Shown: positions 53,900-64,000 of the stretch, in pieces
Numbering within the stretch: position 1 is the first letter of the stretch
Layout of the letters: every line of letters begins with the position of its first letter
DNA from: an uncultured Actinobacillus sp.
Lineage (GTDB): Bacteria; Pseudomonadota; Gammaproteobacteria; Enterobacterales; Pasteurellaceae
Assembly: GCF_945915845.1 (NCBI RefSeq)
Contig: NZ_CAMEFX010000001.1
Coordinates: forward strand, 62,001-126,000
Length of the DNA stretch: 64,000 nt
Direction: 5' to 3'
The notes under the pieces: generated by a model
Databases searched by the model: none
What the model was told of the DNA's origin: nothing
What the model saw: the letters and a program-made list of their open reading frames with translations, nothing else
Position numbers and translations under genes: made by a program

Positions 53900-56800
53900 T
53901 TACTCTTCGTCTAAGTCAATGTTAAGACCAAGCGAGCGAATTTCTTTCATAATTACATTGAAAGACTCTGGCGTACCTGGTTCCATATAGTGGGTACCGC
54001 CCACGATGTTTTTATACATCTTCGTACGGCCGTTCACGTCATCGGATTTCACGGTTAACATTTCTTGTAATGTGTATGCAGCACCGTATGCTTCTAATGC
54101 CCACACCTCCATCTCACCGAAACGTTGACCACCGAATTGCGCTTTACCACCCAATGGTTGTTGTGTAACAAGACTATAAGAACCTGTTGAACGAGCATGC
54201 ATTTTGTCGTCAACTAAGTGGTTCAATTTGAGCATATACATATAACCTACGGTTACCGGACGCTCGAATTTCTCACCTGTACGACCATCGTACAAGGTAA
54301 TTTGACCCGAAGTCGGTAATCCACCCAGTTTTAATAGCTCTTTAATTTCGCTTTCGTGCGCACCATCAAATACTGGTGTTGCAAGCGGTAAACCTTTACG
54401 CAAGTTTTCAGCTAAGCGCATTACTTCTTCGTCTGTAAATGTGCTTAGATCTACTTTTTGTGAACCGCCACCTAAGTCGTAAGCTTTTTGGATATATTCA
54501 CGCAATTTCGCCACAGATTGTTGCTGTTTGATCATTGCGTTAATTTGGTCACCGATACCTTTCGCCGCTAAACCTAAGTGCGTTTCAAGGATCTGACCGA
54601 TGTTCATACGTGAAGGTACGCCCAGTGGGTTCAACACGATTTCAACAGGTTGACCGTTTTCATCGTATGGCATATCTTCAACCGGGTTAATTTTTGAGAT
54701 AACACCTTTGTTACCATGGCGACCCGCCATTTTATCCCCAGGTTGAATTTGACGTTTCACCGCCAAGTACACTTTCACCACTTTTTGAACGCCTGGTGCT
54801 AAATCATCCCCTTGGATAATTTTACCGCGTTTCACTTCAAGTTTATGCTCGAAGTCTTTGCGTAACTCTTCGTATTGCTCTGCAAGTTGTTCTAATTGGT
54901 TTTGTTTCGCTTCATCACTTAAGGTTTGTTCTAACCATTTAGTGCGGTCTAATTTATCCAATTCTTTCTCATTAATACCGCCTTCCACTAATAAGTGGCG
55001 AACGCGTGAGAATAAACCTGCTTCTAAAATTTCTAATTCTTCAACAAGGTCTTTTTTCGCTTGTTTTAATTGCATTTCTTCAATTTCAAGCGCACGTTTG
55101 TCTTTCTCTACGCCATCGCGCGTAAAGACTTGAACGTCAATAACTGTACCTGAAGTACCGTTAGGCACGCGTAATGAAGAATCTTTAACATCGGAGGCTT
55201 TTTCACCAAAGATCGCGCGTAAAAGTTTCTCTTCCGGTGTTAATTGGGTTTCACCTTTCGGTGTTACTTTACCTACTAAGATGTCGCCACCTTTTACTTC
55301 AGCACCCACATAAACAATACCTGATTCATCCAATTTGCTTAACGCGGATTCACCCACATTCGGAATATCTGCAGTAATTTCTTCTGCGCCTAATTTTGTA
55401 TCACGCGCCACGCAAGATAATTCTTGAATATGGATTGTTGTGAAACGATCTTGTTGAACAACACGTTCAGACACTAACATTGAGTCTTCAAAGTTATAAC
55501 CGTTCCAAGGCATGAATGCCACACGGATATTTTGACCTAATGCTAATTCACCTAAATCTGTTGACGGACCATCTGCCAAGATCTCACCACGACCAACAGG
55601 TTCACCCAAGTTCACACAAGGAATTTGGTTAATACAAGTGTTTTGGTTTGAACGGGTGTATTTAATCAGGTTATAAATATCGATACCTGCTTCACCCGGG
55701 ATGGTTTCATCTTCGTTTACTTTTACCACGATACGTGAAGCATCAACGTATTGAATGACACCACCACGTTTTGCAATCACCGCAACACCGGAGTCAAGGG
55801 CGATTGGTTTTTCCATCCCTGTACCCACTAACGGTTTATCCGCACGTAATGTTGGTACTGCTTGACGTTGCATGTTTGCACCCATTAACGCACGGTTCGC
55901 ATCGTCATGCTCAAGGAATGGGATTAAGGCTGCCGCTACAGAAACTACTTGTTGTGTAGAAACGTCCATATAGTGAATTTCTTCAGGGCGATATAAACCT
56001 GATTCACCGTGTTCGCCACGCGCGGTAACATAAGCATCGGTAAAACGGAAGTTTTCATCTAAGTTTGAGTTAGCCTGCGCAATGACATATTTACCTTCTT
56101 CAATCGCAGATAAATATTCGATTTCTTCAGTTACTTGCCCATCAACCACTTTACGATATGGTGTTTCTAAGAAACCATAATCATTGGTACGTGCATAAAC
56201 AGACAATGAGTTAATCAAACCGATATTTGGACCCTCAGGGGTTTCGATTGGACACACACGACCGTAGTGCGTAGTGTGTACGTCACGTACTTCAAAGCCA
56301 GCGCGTTCACGCGTTAAACCGCCCGGACCCAATGCAGAAATACGGCGTTTATGCGTAACTTCTGATAATGGGTTATTTTGGTCCATAAATTGTGATAATT
56401 GTGATGAACCGAAGAATTCACGTACAGCCGCTGAAATTGGTTTTGCGTTGATTAAATCTTGTGGTGTCACTGCATCTAAGTCACCTAAAGAAAGACGCTC
56501 TTTCACCGCACGTTCAACACGTACTAAACCAATACGGAATTGGTTTTCAGCCATTTCACCCACTGAACGGATACGGCGGTTACCTAAGTGGTCAATATCA
56601 TCCACTTCACCACGACCGTTACGAATGTCGATTAATTTTTTCATCACGCTAACGATGTCTTCTTTGCTTAATACACCGCTGCCTGTTTCTTCTTCAACAC
56701 CAATTGAACGGTTGAATTTCATACGACCTACTGCGGATAAGTCATAACGTTCTTGAGAGAAGAATAGGTTGTCAAACAAACCTTCTGCCGCTTCTTTTGT

Positions 56801-57928
56801 TGGCGGCTCACCCGGACGCATCATACGATAAATCTCAACCAATGCCGTTAAACGGTCGTGAGATGGATCTACGCGCAAGGTTTCTGAAATATATGGACCG
56901 AAATCTAAATCGTTAGTAAATAAGGTTTCGATAGTTGTGTAACCGGCTTGCGCTAATTTGGCTAATAACTCTAAGCTAATTTCCATATTAGCAGGACAAA
57001 TGATTTCGCCTGTTTCAAGATCAACATAATCTTTCGCTGCCACTTTGCCAATGATGTAATCTGTTGGCACTTCAACTTGCGTGATATTGTCTTTTTCTAA
57101 GGCACGAATGTGACGAGCCGTAATACGGCGACCACGTTCAACATAAACTTTACCATTGGCTTCAATGTCAAAAGTCGCTGTTTCGCCACGTAAACGTTCC
57201 GGTACAAGCGCCATTAAAAGTTTGTTGTCTTGGATTTCAAATACAACTTTATCGAAGAATAAATCTAAGATTTCTTCTGTGCTATAGTTTAATGCACGCA
57301 AAATGATAGTCGCCGGTAATTTACGGCGGCGGTCAATACGAGCAAATAAGTTGTCTTTCGGGTCAAACTCAAAATCTAACCAAGAACCACGGTAAGGAAT
57401 AATACGTGCGTTATAAAGCACTTTACCTGATGAATGAGTTTTACCTTTATCTGAATCAAAGAACACACCCGGACTACGGTGTAATTGCGAAACGATAACA
57501 CGTTCAGTACCATTAATCACAAAAGTACCGTTTTCGGTCATCAATGGGATTTCGCCCATATAAACATCTTGTTCTTTGATGTCTTTAATCGTGCCTGGAG
57601 CAGCGTCTTTATCATAGCTCACAAGGCGTAATTTAACGCGAAGTGGCGCGGCAAAAGTTGTGCCACGGATTTGACATTCACGCACGTCAAATACAGGCTC
57701 GCCTAATTTATAGCTCACATATTGCAATTCTGTTGAACCATTATTGCTCACAATTGGGAACACAGAACGGAATGCGGCTTCTAAACCTTGCTGACCTTCC
57801 GGATCGCGTTGAATAAATTTGTCGAATGAATCTAATTGAATCGTTAATAAATAAGGTACGTTTAAAACTTGCGGACGTTTACCGAAGTCTTTACGAATAC
57901 GTTTTTTCTCAGTATAAGAGTAACCCAT
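53900..57928 (-). CDS. rpoB: DNA-directed RNA polymerase subunit beta
   Basis: The beta subunit of RNA polymerase, 1342 residues, identical in length to E. coli. Clear landmarks: the rifampicin pocket [20 protein letters not shown] followed by [11 protein letters not shown], all matching the sensitive E. coli sequence; [20 protein letters not shown], where E. coli has DVHPTHYGR (cluster II position 564); [13 protein letters not shown]; and the C-terminal [19 protein letters not shown]. It is transcribed after rplJL through an attenuator. Confidence 0.99.
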   Translation of the reverse strand: MGYSYTEKKRIRKDFGKRPQVLNVPYLLTIQLDSFDKFIQRDPEGQQGLEAAFRSVFPIVSNNGSTELQYVSYKLGEPVFDVRECQIRGTTFAAPLRVKLRLVSYDKDAAPGTIKDIKEQDVYMGEIPLMTENGTFVINGTERVIVSQLHRSPGVFFDSDKGKTHSSGKVLYNARIIPYRGSWLDFEFDPKDNLFARIDRRRKLPATIILRALNYSTEEILDLFFDKVVFEIQDNKLLMALVPERLRGETATFDIEANGKVYVERGRRITARHIRALEKDNITQVEVPTDYIIGKVAAKDYVDLETGEIICPANMEISLELLAKLAQAGYTTIETLFTNDLDFGPYISETLRVDPSHDRLTALVEIYRMMRPGEPPTKEAAEGLFDNLFFSQERYDLSAVGRMKFNRSIGVEEETGSGVLSKEDIVSVMKKLIDIRNGRGEVDDIDHLGNRRIRSVGEMAENQFRIGLVRVERAVKERLSLGDLDAVTPQDLINAKPISAAVREFFGSSQLSQFMDQNNPLSEVTHKRRISALGPGGLTRERAGFEVRDVHTTHYGRVCPIETPEGPNIGLINSLSVYARTNDYGFLETPYRKVVDGQVTEEIEYLSAIEEGKYVIAQANSNLDENFRFTDAYVTARGEHGESGLYRPEEIHYMDVSTQQVVSVAAALIPFLEHDDANRALMGANMQRQAVPTLRADKPLVGTGMEKPIALDSGVAVIAKRGGVIQYVDASRIVVKVNEDETIPGEAGIDIYNLIKYTRSNQNTCINQIPCVNLGEPVGRGEILADGPSTDLGELALGQNIRVAFMPWNGYNFEDSMLVSERVVQQDRFTTIHIQELSCVARDTKLGAEEITADIPNVGESALSKLDESGIVYVGAEVKGGDILVGKVTPKGETQLTPEEKLLRAIFGEKASDVKDSSLRVPNGTSGTVIDVQVFTRDGVEKDKRALEIEEMQLKQAKKDLVEELEILEAGLFSRVRHLLVEGGINEKELDKLDRTKWLEQTLSDEAKQNQLEQLAEQYEELRKDFEHKLEVKRGKIIQGDDLAPGVQKVVKVYLAVKRQIQPGDKMAGRHGNKGVISKINPVEDMPYDENGQPVEIVLNPLGVPSRMNIGQILETHLGLAAKGIGDQINAMIKQQQSVAKLREYIQKAYDLGGGSQKVDLSTFTDEEVMRLAENLRKGLPLATPVFDGAHESEIKELLKLGGLPTSGQITLYDGRTGEKFERPVTVGYMYMLKLNHLVDDKMHARSTGSYSLVTQQPLGGKAQFGGQRFGEMEVWALEAYGAAYTLQEMLTVKSDDVNGRTKMYKNIVGGTHYMEPGTPESFNVIMKEIRSLGLNIDLDEE

Positions 57929-58322
57929 TGGTTTTCCCTGTAATTTTTAGTGAGACCGAGTTGAAATGAAAAATACTACCGACATGCAAGTGCGGTTAAA
58001 ATCTTATGTATTTTTCAAATCAATGTTTGAACCCGTTTCCAGATCCCGCACTCTGAACCTTACTTCTGATGAGCGGATTGCATTAAGCTAACAGACTGAT
58101 TTAACTTAATTTTTATGCAATAAAACGGTGAGTATTTTTGTATTGCTAAACAACACAAAAAGCTGACAGATTTTCACTGCCAGCTGCATTTTTTAAAAAT
58201 GGTTGTGTATTATAGTATTTTGTGAGGACTTTGGCAATCATTCCTTAGGCATTATATAAACAAAAACCCCGATGTTACCATCGGGGTCTCTTGAACTTCG
58301 AAAAGTGGGTTCAAAATCAAAA
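57929..58322 (-). other. 394-bp rplL-rpoB intergenic region with attenuator hairpins
   Basis: No gene is supported. It holds the hairpin at 58261-58287, an interrupted hairpin with AGCTG/CAGCT arms at about 58158-58190, and one uptake signal near 57988. In E. coli the corresponding gap has an attenuator and an RNase III site that set the rplL:rpoB ratio; the two hairpins fit that plan. Confidence 0.65.
58261..58287 (-). terminator. Attenuator/terminator after rplL
   Basis: ACCCCGATG and CATCGGGGT flank a 4-base loop; on the minus strand a TTTTTG run follows, 36 bp after the rplL stop. It is probably a partial terminator reducing rpoBC transcription. Confidence 0.8.
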
Positions 58323-58691
58323 TTATTTGATTTCTACTTTCGCGCCAGCTTCTTCTAATTCTTTTTTCAATGCTTCAGCTTCAGCTTTAGAGATGCCTTC
58401 TTTTAAGTTAGCCGGAGCAGATTCAACTAAGTCTTTAGCTTCTTTTAAGCCTAAACCTGTTGCACCACGTACTGCTTTGATTACAGCTACTTTGTTCGCA
58501 CCAGCGTCTGCTAATACTACATCGAATTCAGTTTTTTCTTCTGCTGCCGCTGCGCCTGCTGCCGGAGCTGCTGCTACTGCTGCCGCTGCTGAAACGCCGA
58601 ATTTTTCTTCCATCGCTGCGATTAATTCAACGATTTCTGATACTGATTTAGAAGCAATCGCTTCGATAAGTTGTTCGTTAGTTAATGACAT
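58323..58691 (-). CDS. rplL: 50S ribosomal protein L7/L12
   Basis: The stalk protein that recruits translation GTPases, 122 residues. N-terminal dimerisation domain [20 protein letters not shown], an Ala-rich hinge (residues about 38-52), and the C-terminal domain with [20 protein letters not shown] and [11 protein letters not shown]. The ATG at 58691 is used (AGGAATT upstream); three further codons upstream are open but lack spacing. It follows rplJ by 57 bp. Confidence 0.98.
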   Translation of the reverse strand: MSLTNEQLIEAIASKSVSEIVELIAAMEEKFGVSAAAAVAAAPAAGAAAAEEKTEFDVVLADAGANKVAVIKAVRGATGLGLKEAKDLVESAPANLKEGISKAEAEALKKELEEAGAKVEIK

Positions 58692-58748
58692 AACAATCAA
58701 TTCCTAATGTAAATAAAGTTAAACGAGTTAAGAAGTTCTTGCTTGAAA

Positions 58749-59240
58749 TTAAGCCGCTTCTTGTAATTTGTCGCGTAATGCTGCAAAAGTGCGAACAAGT
58801 TTGCCTGCCGCAGCTTCTTTCATTGTACCCATTAAACGTGCAATCGCTTCTTCGTAAGTTGGTAACGTTGCCAAGAATGCAACATCTTGGATTTTACCTT
58901 CAAAGGCTGCACCTTTAATTTCAAACTCTTTGTTTGCTTTTGCGAACTCAGTGAACAAACGTGCTGCTGCACCTGGATGTTCATTTGAGAATGCAATAAG
59001 AGTTGGACCGGTAAACGTATCTTTTAAGCATTCGAATTCTGTACCTTCAACTGCACGGCGTAATAAAGTATTACGAACAACACGCATTGAAACACCAGCT
59101 TCACGAGCTGCTTTACGTAAATCAGTCATTTTATCAACTGTTACACCACGTGAATCCGCGATTACAGCTGAAAGGGCACCTTTGGCTGCTTCATTTACTT
59201 CAGCAACAATTGCTTGTTTGTCTTGAAGATTTAATGCCAT
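58749..59240 (-). CDS. rplJ: 50S ribosomal protein L10
   Basis: The stalk base protein that anchors L7/L12, 163 residues, beginning [20 protein letters not shown] and with [34 protein letters not shown] and [20 protein letters not shown]10 with L12 represses its own operon by binding the leader, which is present upstream. rplK-rplA, which often precede this gene, are not adjacent here. Confidence 0.98.
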   Translation of the reverse strand: MALNLQDKQAIVAEVNEAAKGALSAVIADSRGVTVDKMTDLRKAAREAGVSMRVVRNTLLRRAVEGTEFECLKDTFTGPTLIAFSNEHPGAAARLFTEFAKANKEFEIKGAAFEGKIQDVAFLATLPTYEEAIARLMGTMKEAAAGKLVRTFAALRDKLQEAA

Positions 59241-59475
59241 TGGCTTTTAGCTCCTGAATACACTCCGATTTCTCGGAATTAAATTACCTAATACAAACGG
59301 CGTACTAGGACGACTTCGGTGTACAGAAGCAGAAAATTCTTTTTCTGTTCACCATCTACGTAGGTGATTAAGAAAATTTTGTCATTTCTGACCGCACTCT
59401 CGTGCATTTTCCCCTACGGTCTTGGACGGGGCTTGATTGGCAAGCACCATCAGATTTGTGGTTGCCCACAAAATA
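59241..59475 (-). promoter_or_regulatory. L10 leader (autogenous control region of rplJL-rpoBC)
   Basis: About 235 nt between the promoter and rplJ contain several potential helices, including TCACCTACGTAG and the GGTGAACAGAAAAAG segment, and GACCGTAGGGG, in the position and style of the L10 leader. CACCTACG could pair with CGTAGGGG-type sequence, and CCGAGAAATCGG forms a hairpin close to the rplJ ribosome site. The known mechanism is repression of translation by the L10-L12 complex. An uptake core variant (GAGTGCGGT) lies in its middle. Confidence 0.65.
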
Positions 59476-59482
59476 GGCCGGT

Positions 59483-59511
59483 ATAATACTGACTTTGACT
59501 ATCATTGTAAA
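59483..59511 (-). promoter_or_regulatory. Sigma-70 promoter of rplJL-rpoBC
   Basis: On the minus strand TTTACA (59511-59506) and TATTAT (59488-59483) are 17 bp apart, about 245 bp upstream of rplJ. Confidence 0.8.
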
Positions 59512-59650
59512 GCAAAATATCATTTTTTATTCAATTTAAGTTTGTCTTTCGAGAAAATATAAACTGCCCTTGTCATCACATTCATGATTTTCAGTATTTT
59601 TATGGTACAATCCAATAATATTTTTAATAACCTACTTTTATTGAACCATT

Positions 59651-60214
59651 ATGTCTAGACAAAAAAAATCACGCCGTCTTACAGATATCATGCCTGCTCG
59701 TAAGGCTGATAAGAAACCTGAAAGCAAACCGCTTTCGGGCAAGAAACTCTCTCGTTATGAGCTTGATGCCAAGGCGCGAGAAGAAAAGCGTAAACGTAAA
59801 CACAAAGGCTTAGCTTCAGGCTCTCGCCACAGCGTAAGCGATACACAAAATAATGCCCAGCAAACAGAGAAAAAAGATCCACGTATTGGTAGCCGTAAAA
59901 AAGTGCCTTTAATCGTTGAATTTGTGAATAAACCCGAAAAAGGACAATTTATTCAACCCGTTAAATTGGACACAAAACCAACCGCACTTTCACCTGAATT
60001 AGAACTTGAACAACTAGAAAATAATGAGTGCTTAAATGACTTGTTGGATCAGCTTGATGCAGGTAAAACCATCAGTGTCGCAGATCAGAAATTTGTGGAC
60101 GAATGCCTAGATCGCATTGCTGAATTAATGGATGAACTGGGTATTGAAGAGGAAGATAGCGAAGACGATTTACTGAACACTTTCGAAAAAATTGATATTA
60201 ACCAATTTAGATAA
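59651..60214 (+). CDS. yihI: Der GTPase-activating protein YihI
   Basis: YihI activates the ribosome-assembly GTPase Der. The 187-residue protein has a very basic, disordered N-terminal half ([55 protein letters not shown]) and an acidic C-terminal domain with [47 protein letters not shown] (given by its parts [12 protein letters not shown] and MDELGI). This matches E. coli YihI. It overlaps the next gene by one base (TAATG). Confidence 0.92.
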   Translation: MSRQKKSRRLTDIMPARKADKKPESKPLSGKKLSRYELDAKAREEKRKRKHKGLASGSRHSVSDTQNNAQQTEKKDPRIGSRKKVPLIVEFVNKPEKGQFIQPVKLDTKPTALSPELELEQLENNECLNDLLDQLDAGKTISVADQKFVDECLDRIAELMDELGIEEEDSEDDLLNTFEKIDINQFR

Positions 60215-60651
60215 TGCTTATGTGGACGACAGTTTTACTCATTTTTGGTATTGCGATCATTGTCTTAATGGGTGCATATTCTATTTATTTGTTTGCCAAG
60301 TTACGCCAACAAAAACAGTTGTTTGAACAAGCCAAACAAGCACGCATTACGCGTATTAAAGAAAGTATCGAAATTATTGCACGAGCCATGCATAGCAATG
60401 AATGCAATCATTCAGAGGGCGTTATTCGTTTACGAATGTTACTTGAACCACTGGGACAAAAACGTTTGCAGGACTATCCTGCTATGTGGGCATTATATGA
60501 AGTCGTACGAAATATGCCTACACATGAAGAACGCAAGGCTTTAAAGAAAAATGAACGAATGAAACTCGACTTAGCACGCGAAAGCAAAGAAGTTGAGTTA
60601 GAAGAAAAAATTAAAGAAGAAGTTTTACAACTGTTAAAAGAAATTACCTAA
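60214..60651 (+). CDS. DUF2489 family membrane-anchored protein
   Basis: A 145-residue protein with one N-terminal membrane helix (residues 4-28, TTVLLIFGIAIIVLMGAYSI) followed by a basic stretch and a cytoplasmic helical domain (ESIEIIARAMHSNECNHSEG, VIRLRMLLEPLG), ending in a long charged coiled-coil segment (ERMKLDLARESKEVELEEKI). It belongs to DUF2489, commonly encoded between yihI and hemN. Function unknown. The ATG shares a base with the yihI stop. Confidence 0.85.
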   Translation: MLMWTTVLLIFGIAIIVLMGAYSIYLFAKLRQQKQLFEQAKQARITRIKESIEIIARAMHSNECNHSEGVIRLRMLLEPLGQKRLQDYPAMWALYEVVRNMPTHEERKALKKNERMKLDLARESKEVELEEKIKEEVLQLLKEIT

Positions 60652-60732
60652 CACATATCATGGGGATAAATAAAAAACTATCCCCAAACCAAATTCTAAA
60701 AATCTTGACCGCATTTCGTTAAATAGAAAACC

Positions 60733-62100
60733 ATGAACAACATCACTTTCGACCTAAACTTAATCCAAAAATACAATCAATCCGGACCAAGATATACCTC
60801 TTATCCTACCGCATTAGAATTTCACGAAAACTATACAGATAAAGATTTCCACGCTGCGGCATTGCGTTATCCTGAACGCCCATTATCACTTTATGTACAT
60901 ATTCCTTTTTGCCATAAACTTTGCTATTTCTGTGGCTGTAACAAAGTCATCACACGCCACCAACATAAAGCGGATATTTATTTGGATTTTTTAGAGAAAG
61001 AAGTGAGCCATCGTGCGCCACTCTTCAAAAATCGAACCGTTACGCAGATTCACTGGGGCGGCGGCACTCCCACTTATTTATCAGAAACTCAGTCTGCTCG
61101 CTTAATGAAAATACTCCGGCAGCATTTTGAAATTGCCCCCAATGCAGAAATTTCTATTGAAATGGATCCGCGCGAAATTGAGCTTTCTATGCTAAGCCAT
61201 CTGAAAAACATTGGTTTTAATCGCATTAGCATGGGTGTTCAAGATTTCAATAAAGAGGTGCAGAAAGCAGTAAACCGTGAACAAGATGAAGATTTTATTC
61301 GTCAACTTCTTGTTCATGCACGAGAGCTTGGCTTTCAATCTACGAACTTAGATTTAATCTATGGATTACCGTTACAAAATGTAGAAAGTTTTATGTTTAC
61401 CTTGCAAAAGGTTATTGAACTTAATCCGGATCGTTTAAGCGTGTTCAATTATGCCCACCTACCAAGTCGTTTTGCTGGTCAGGCAAAAATAAAAGAGGAA
61501 CAATTACCGGCACCAGAAACAAAACTCACCATTTTAGAGAAAACTATCGAAACCTTAGGCAAAGCCGGTTATAAATTTATCGGCATGGATCATTTCGCCA
61601 AACCTGATGATGAACTGGCCATTGCACAAGATAAGGGCGTATTACACCGTAATTTTCAAGGTTACACCACTCAAGAAGAATGCGATTTACTCGGTTTAGG
61701 CGTATCTGCGATTAGTTTATTAGGTGATACCTATGCTCAAAATCAAAAAGAATTAAAGCACTATTATGCAGATGTGGACAGTCGTGGCACAGCATTACAC
61801 AAAGGACTTGCGCTCACTCAAGAAGATTGCTTGCGCCGTGATGTGATTAAGGCGTTAATTTGCAACTTTAAATTGGATTTCAATTCAATTGAAAAACAAT
61901 ATAACATTCACTTCAAATCCTATTTCGCAGAAGATTTAGACTTGCTCCGCCCTTTAGCTGAAGACGGTCTATTAGAAATAAATGATGAAGGAATTATTGT
62001 CTCGCCAACAGGACGGTTATTAATTCGTAATATTTGTTTGTGTTTTGACACTTACTCAAGACAAGCGGCGCGCAGACAACAATTTTCAAGAATTATTTAA
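60733..62100 (+). CDS. hemN: Oxygen-independent coproporphyrinogen III oxidase
   Basis: HemN is a radical-SAM enzyme that oxidatively decarboxylates coproporphyrinogen III to protoporphyrinogen IX without oxygen, in the cytoplasm. It is 455 residues. The cluster motif is HIPFCHKLCYFCGC with Cys60, Cys64 and Cys67 (plus Cys69), followed by WGGGTPTYLS, SIEMDPREI and GVQDFNKEVQKAVNR. The N-terminal trip-wire region YNQSGPRYTSYPTA is present. With hemE in the same window it supports a working heme pathway. Homologues that lack the fourth Cys (HemW) are ruled out. Confidence 0.96.
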   Translation: MNNITFDLNLIQKYNQSGPRYTSYPTALEFHENYTDKDFHAAALRYPERPLSLYVHIPFCHKLCYFCGCNKVITRHQHKADIYLDFLEKEVSHRAPLFKNRTVTQIHWGGGTPTYLSETQSARLMKILRQHFEIAPNAEISIEMDPREIELSMLSHLKNIGFNRISMGVQDFNKEVQKAVNREQDEDFIRQLLVHARELGFQSTNLDLIYGLPLQNVESFMFTLQKVIELNPDRLSVFNYAHLPSRFAGQAKIKEEQLPAPETKLTILEKTIETLGKAGYKFIGMDHFAKPDDELAIAQDKGVLHRNFQGYTTQEECDLLGLGVSAISLLGDTYAQNQKELKHYYADVDSRGTALHKGLALTQEDCLRRDVIKALICNFKLDFNSIEKQYNIHFKSYFAEDLDLLRPLAEDGLLEINDEGIIVSPTGRLLIRNICLCFDTYSRQAARRQQFSRII

Positions 62101-62101
62101 T

Positions 62102-62146
62102 AAAAAATAACCGCACTTTTAGCTTAATAAAAGTGCGGTTATTTTT
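62102..62146. terminator. Uptake-signal terminator between hemN and purT
   Basis: AAAATAACCGCACTTTT and AAAAGTGCGGTTATTTT flank an 8-base loop between convergent genes. Confidence 0.88.
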
Positions 62147-62157
62147 TGAATCGTTTT

Positions 62158-63339
62158 TTAAAGCGTAATCTCTAACTTATCATAAGCTCGAAGGGCTTTT
62201 TCTAGGGCTTTTTCTACAGAAATATCACGACTTAAAATCACTGCCATACGGCGATGGCCATCCACCTCACCTTTGCCAAAAATACGCAAATCTGTATTAG
62301 GTTCTGCTAAAACTTCAGCTAGATTACCAAATTGCACTTGGTTTGACTTACCTTCCACAACCACGGCTTTACTTGCCGCTGGGCTAATTAAATTAATTGT
62401 TGGGATCGGCAACCCTAAAATAGCACGGGCATGTAAAGCAAATTCAGAGAGTTCTTGGGAAATTAAGGTGACCATACCTGTATCATGCGGACGTGGTGAG
62501 ACTTCGTTGAAAATCACCTCATCACCGCGTACAAACATTTCTACCCCAAAAATACCGCGTCCGCCTAATGCAGTTGTAATTTTTTCTGCGATCTCTTGGG
62601 CTTTTTTCAATGCTACTTCAGACATTGCTTGCGGTTGCCATGATTCGCGATAATCGCCATTTTCTTGACGATGACCAATTGGCGCAAGGAATGAGGTTCC
62701 GCCAATATGACGCACGGTCAGCAAGGTAATTTCATAATCAAATTTGACAAACCCTTCCACAATAACGCGACCTGCCCCTGCGCGACCACCCTCTTGTGCA
62801 TAATCCCATGCTTTTTGAATCTCATCAAAAGACTTAATCACCGATTGTCCATGACCTGATGAGGACATAATGGGTTTCACCACACAAGGAACGCCAATTT
62901 TTTTCACCGCACTTTCAAAGCCGGCAAAATCCGCTACAAATTCATAGTTAGAAGTGGGCAACCCCAACTCTTCGGCGGCTAAGCGGCGAATACCTTCTCG
63001 GTTCATGGTTAATTTCGTGGCTTTTGCCGTTGGTACAACGGTAAAACCTTCTTGTTCTAATTCAACCAAAGTCTCGGTAGCAATAGCTTCTACTTCAGGC
63101 ACAATATAATCAGGTTTTTCCTCTTCCACCAATGCGCGTAATGCATTTCCGTCTAACATAGAAATGGTATAAGCGCGATGCGCAACCTGTTGTGCCGGTG
63201 CGTTTTCATAACGATCTACCGCAATCACTTCAACGCCTAATCGCATTAATTCAATTGCCACTTCTTTACCTAATTCCCCAGAACCAAGCAACATCACTTT
63301 TGTTGCTTTTGATGTCAGAGCTGTACCGATTTTTGTCAT
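62158..63339 (-). CDS. purT: Formate-dependent phosphoribosylglycinamide formyltransferase
   Basis: PurT formylates GAR with formate and ATP in purine synthesis, an alternative to folate-dependent PurN. It is a 393-residue ATP-grasp enzyme: [53 protein letters not shown] (ATP-binding loop), [26 protein letters not shown] (given by its parts GVEMFVRGD and [14 protein letters not shown]). It follows luxS by 11 bp on the same strand and is probably co-transcribed. No PurR box is seen before luxS in the window. Confidence 0.97.
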   Translation of the reverse strand: MTKIGTALTSKATKVMLLGSGELGKEVAIELMRLGVEVIAVDRYENAPAQQVAHRAYTISMLDGNALRALVEEEKPDYIVPEVEAIATETLVELEQEGFTVVPTAKATKLTMNREGIRRLAAEELGLPTSNYEFVADFAGFESAVKKIGVPCVVKPIMSSSGHGQSVIKSFDEIQKAWDYAQEGGRAGAGRVIVEGFVKFDYEITLLTVRHIGGTSFLAPIGHRQENGDYRESWQPQAMSEVALKKAQEIAEKITTALGGRGIFGVEMFVRGDEVIFNEVSPRPHDTGMVTLISQELSEFALHARAILGLPIPTINLISPAASKAVVVEGKSNQVQFGNLAEVLAEPNTDLRIFGKGEVDGHRRMAVILSRDISVEKALEKALRAYDKLEITL

Positions 63340-63350
63340 GTCTTGCTTCC

Positions 63351-63854
63351 TTATTTAAGTAGAGATTCGTCTAAAGTTAACTCTTCATTTTTATTAATTC
63401 CAACGCCACGCGCCAACACATTTTTAGCAGTAGCATGAGCATCTTCAAGAGAATGTTCCGTATAAGTGCCGCATTGGTAAAGATTCAGCTCAGGAATAGC
63501 ATTTTGATCTTTTACTGCCAGTACATCGTGCATAGAGGCCATCCATGCATCCGCTACCTGTTGCTCGCTCGGTGCGCCAATCAAAGACATATAAAAACCG
63601 GTTCGACAGCCCATTGGTGAAATATCAATGATTTCTACGGTATCGCTATTTAAGTGCTCACGCATAAACCCTGCAAATAAATGTTCAAGAGTATGAATCC
63701 CTTTTGGAGATAGAATTTCTTTATTCGGTATGCAAAAACGCAAGTCAAAAATGGTTAATAAATCCCCTTTTGGTGTTGTCATTGTTTTGGCAATGCGTAC
63801 TGCCGGGGCAGTCATTTTTGTGTGATCAACTTTGAAACTATCAAGTAATGGCAT
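63351..63854 (-). CDS. luxS: S-ribosylhomocysteine lyase LuxS
   Basis: LuxS splits S-ribosylhomocysteine to homocysteine and DPD, the precursor of autoinducer-2. It is 167 residues. The metal ligands and catalytic residues are all present: His54, Glu57 and His58 in HTLEHLF, Cys83 in [10 protein letters not shown], and Cys128 in [16 protein letters not shown] precedes the ATG. AI-2 uptake and signalling are well known in Aggregatibacter. It sits upstream of purT. Confidence 0.98.
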   Translation of the reverse strand: MPLLDSFKVDHTKMTAPAVRIAKTMTTPKGDLLTIFDLRFCIPNKEILSPKGIHTLEHLFAGFMREHLNSDTVEIIDISPMGCRTGFYMSLIGAPSEQQVADAWMASMHDVLAVKDQNAIPELNLYQCGTYTEHSLEDAHATAKNVLARGVGINKNEELTLDESLLK

Positions 63855-63867
63855 AAAAATTCCTTAA

Positions 63868-64000
63868 AAAAATGAAATTATTTTTGAACTTTCCCAAGAT
63901 AAGCAAGTCTTAGAATACAAGCAACTTGCTGTTGCAATTAATAATAAAAAAATTGGTTCCTTAGGTTATATTTATCGCCCTTGTTTCAGCAGAAATAGGG
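63868..64000 (+). other. Open frame at the right edge, no visible start
   Basis: After TAA at 63865-63867 one plus-strand frame stays open for 44 codons to the window end (ELSQDKQVLEYKQLAVAIN, then NKKIGSLGYIYRPCFSRNR). There is no ATG, GTG or TTG in that frame. The phrase AVAINNKKIGSLGYI faintly recalls HIRAN-type domains but this is too short to call. An ATG in the adjacent frame at 63872 stops after 13 codons, so a frameshifted gene start is possible. Confidence 0.2.

Noticed and set aside
49531-57928. Lack of exact uptake signals inside rpoB and rpoC as evidence of transfer
   Set aside because: These are highly constrained genes in which the 9-mer may not be tolerated. Their absence means little, which also limits the same argument for the AT-rich island.

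Overview
The window is about 64 kb of a chromosome from the Pasteurellaceae. It is studded with the 9-base Hin-type DNA uptake signal AAGTGCGGT (complement ACCGCACTT), and protein after protein resembles Haemophilus/Aggregatibacter homologues. It carries hemE and hemN, which heme-requiring Haemophilus influenzae is generally considered to lack, so a heme-independent relative such as Aggregatibacter is the best guess. That assignment is inference; no rRNA lies in the window.

Layout. 0-3.6 kb: start of ffh, ypjD, corB and an MFS transporter. 3.8-4.4 kb: a HigBA-like toxin-antitoxin pair whose toxin is frameshifted. 4.5-10.2 kb, minus strand: glmS, a DeoR-family regulator, hupA, yjaG, hemE, nudC. 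10.4-14 kb: ndh, corA behind a structured leader, yggT, yggU, and a GNAT gene on the other strand. 14.6-17.5 kb: tpiA, waaA, coaD, with an unusual concentration of palindromic elements. 17.6-20.2 kb: an AT-rich island of unrecognised genes without uptake signals. 20.3-22.9 kb: kdkA, opsX, rluA. 22.9-27.1 kb: a UspA-like protein and a TAXI-TRAP transporter. 27.2-33.6 kb: rapA, pnuC, yajQ, serB, smp, rpsT. 33.8-43.7 kb: murJ, mnmE, an orphan membrane gene, yidC-yidD-rnpA-rpmH, and dnaA-dnaN-recF going the other way. 43.8-47.1 kb, minus: crp, yheU, slmA, dut, coaBC. 47.3-49.5 kb: radC, rpmB-rpmG, mutM. 49.5-59.5 kb, minus: rplJL-rpoBC with the L10 leader. 59.6-64 kb: yihI, a DUF2489 gene, hemN, then purT and luxS on the minus strand.

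How genes work together. waaA, kdkA and opsX can build the Haemophilus-type inner core (one Kdo, phosphorylated, then the first heptose). glmS feeds UDP-GlcNAc; murJ flips lipid II. pnuC, nudC and ndh concern NAD(H). coaD and coaBC are both in coenzyme A synthesis. rnpA, rpmH, yidC, yidD, mnmE, dnaA, dnaN and recF form the ancestral replication/translation cluster, although no convincing origin was seen.

Most interesting non-genic signals: (1) homopolymeric T tracts (14 and 11 bases) lying between -35-like and -10-like hexamers upstream of two orphan membrane genes, which look like phase-variable promoters; (2) a REP/inverted-REP pair with GTAG feet; (3) a two-copy module with conserved loop but different stems beside four tandem micro-hairpins; (4) a PurR/LacI-type palindrome before the TRAP operon; (5) structured leaders before corA and rpmBG. 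The conserved housekeeping calls are secure. The island genes are genuinely unknown and no function is claimed for them.
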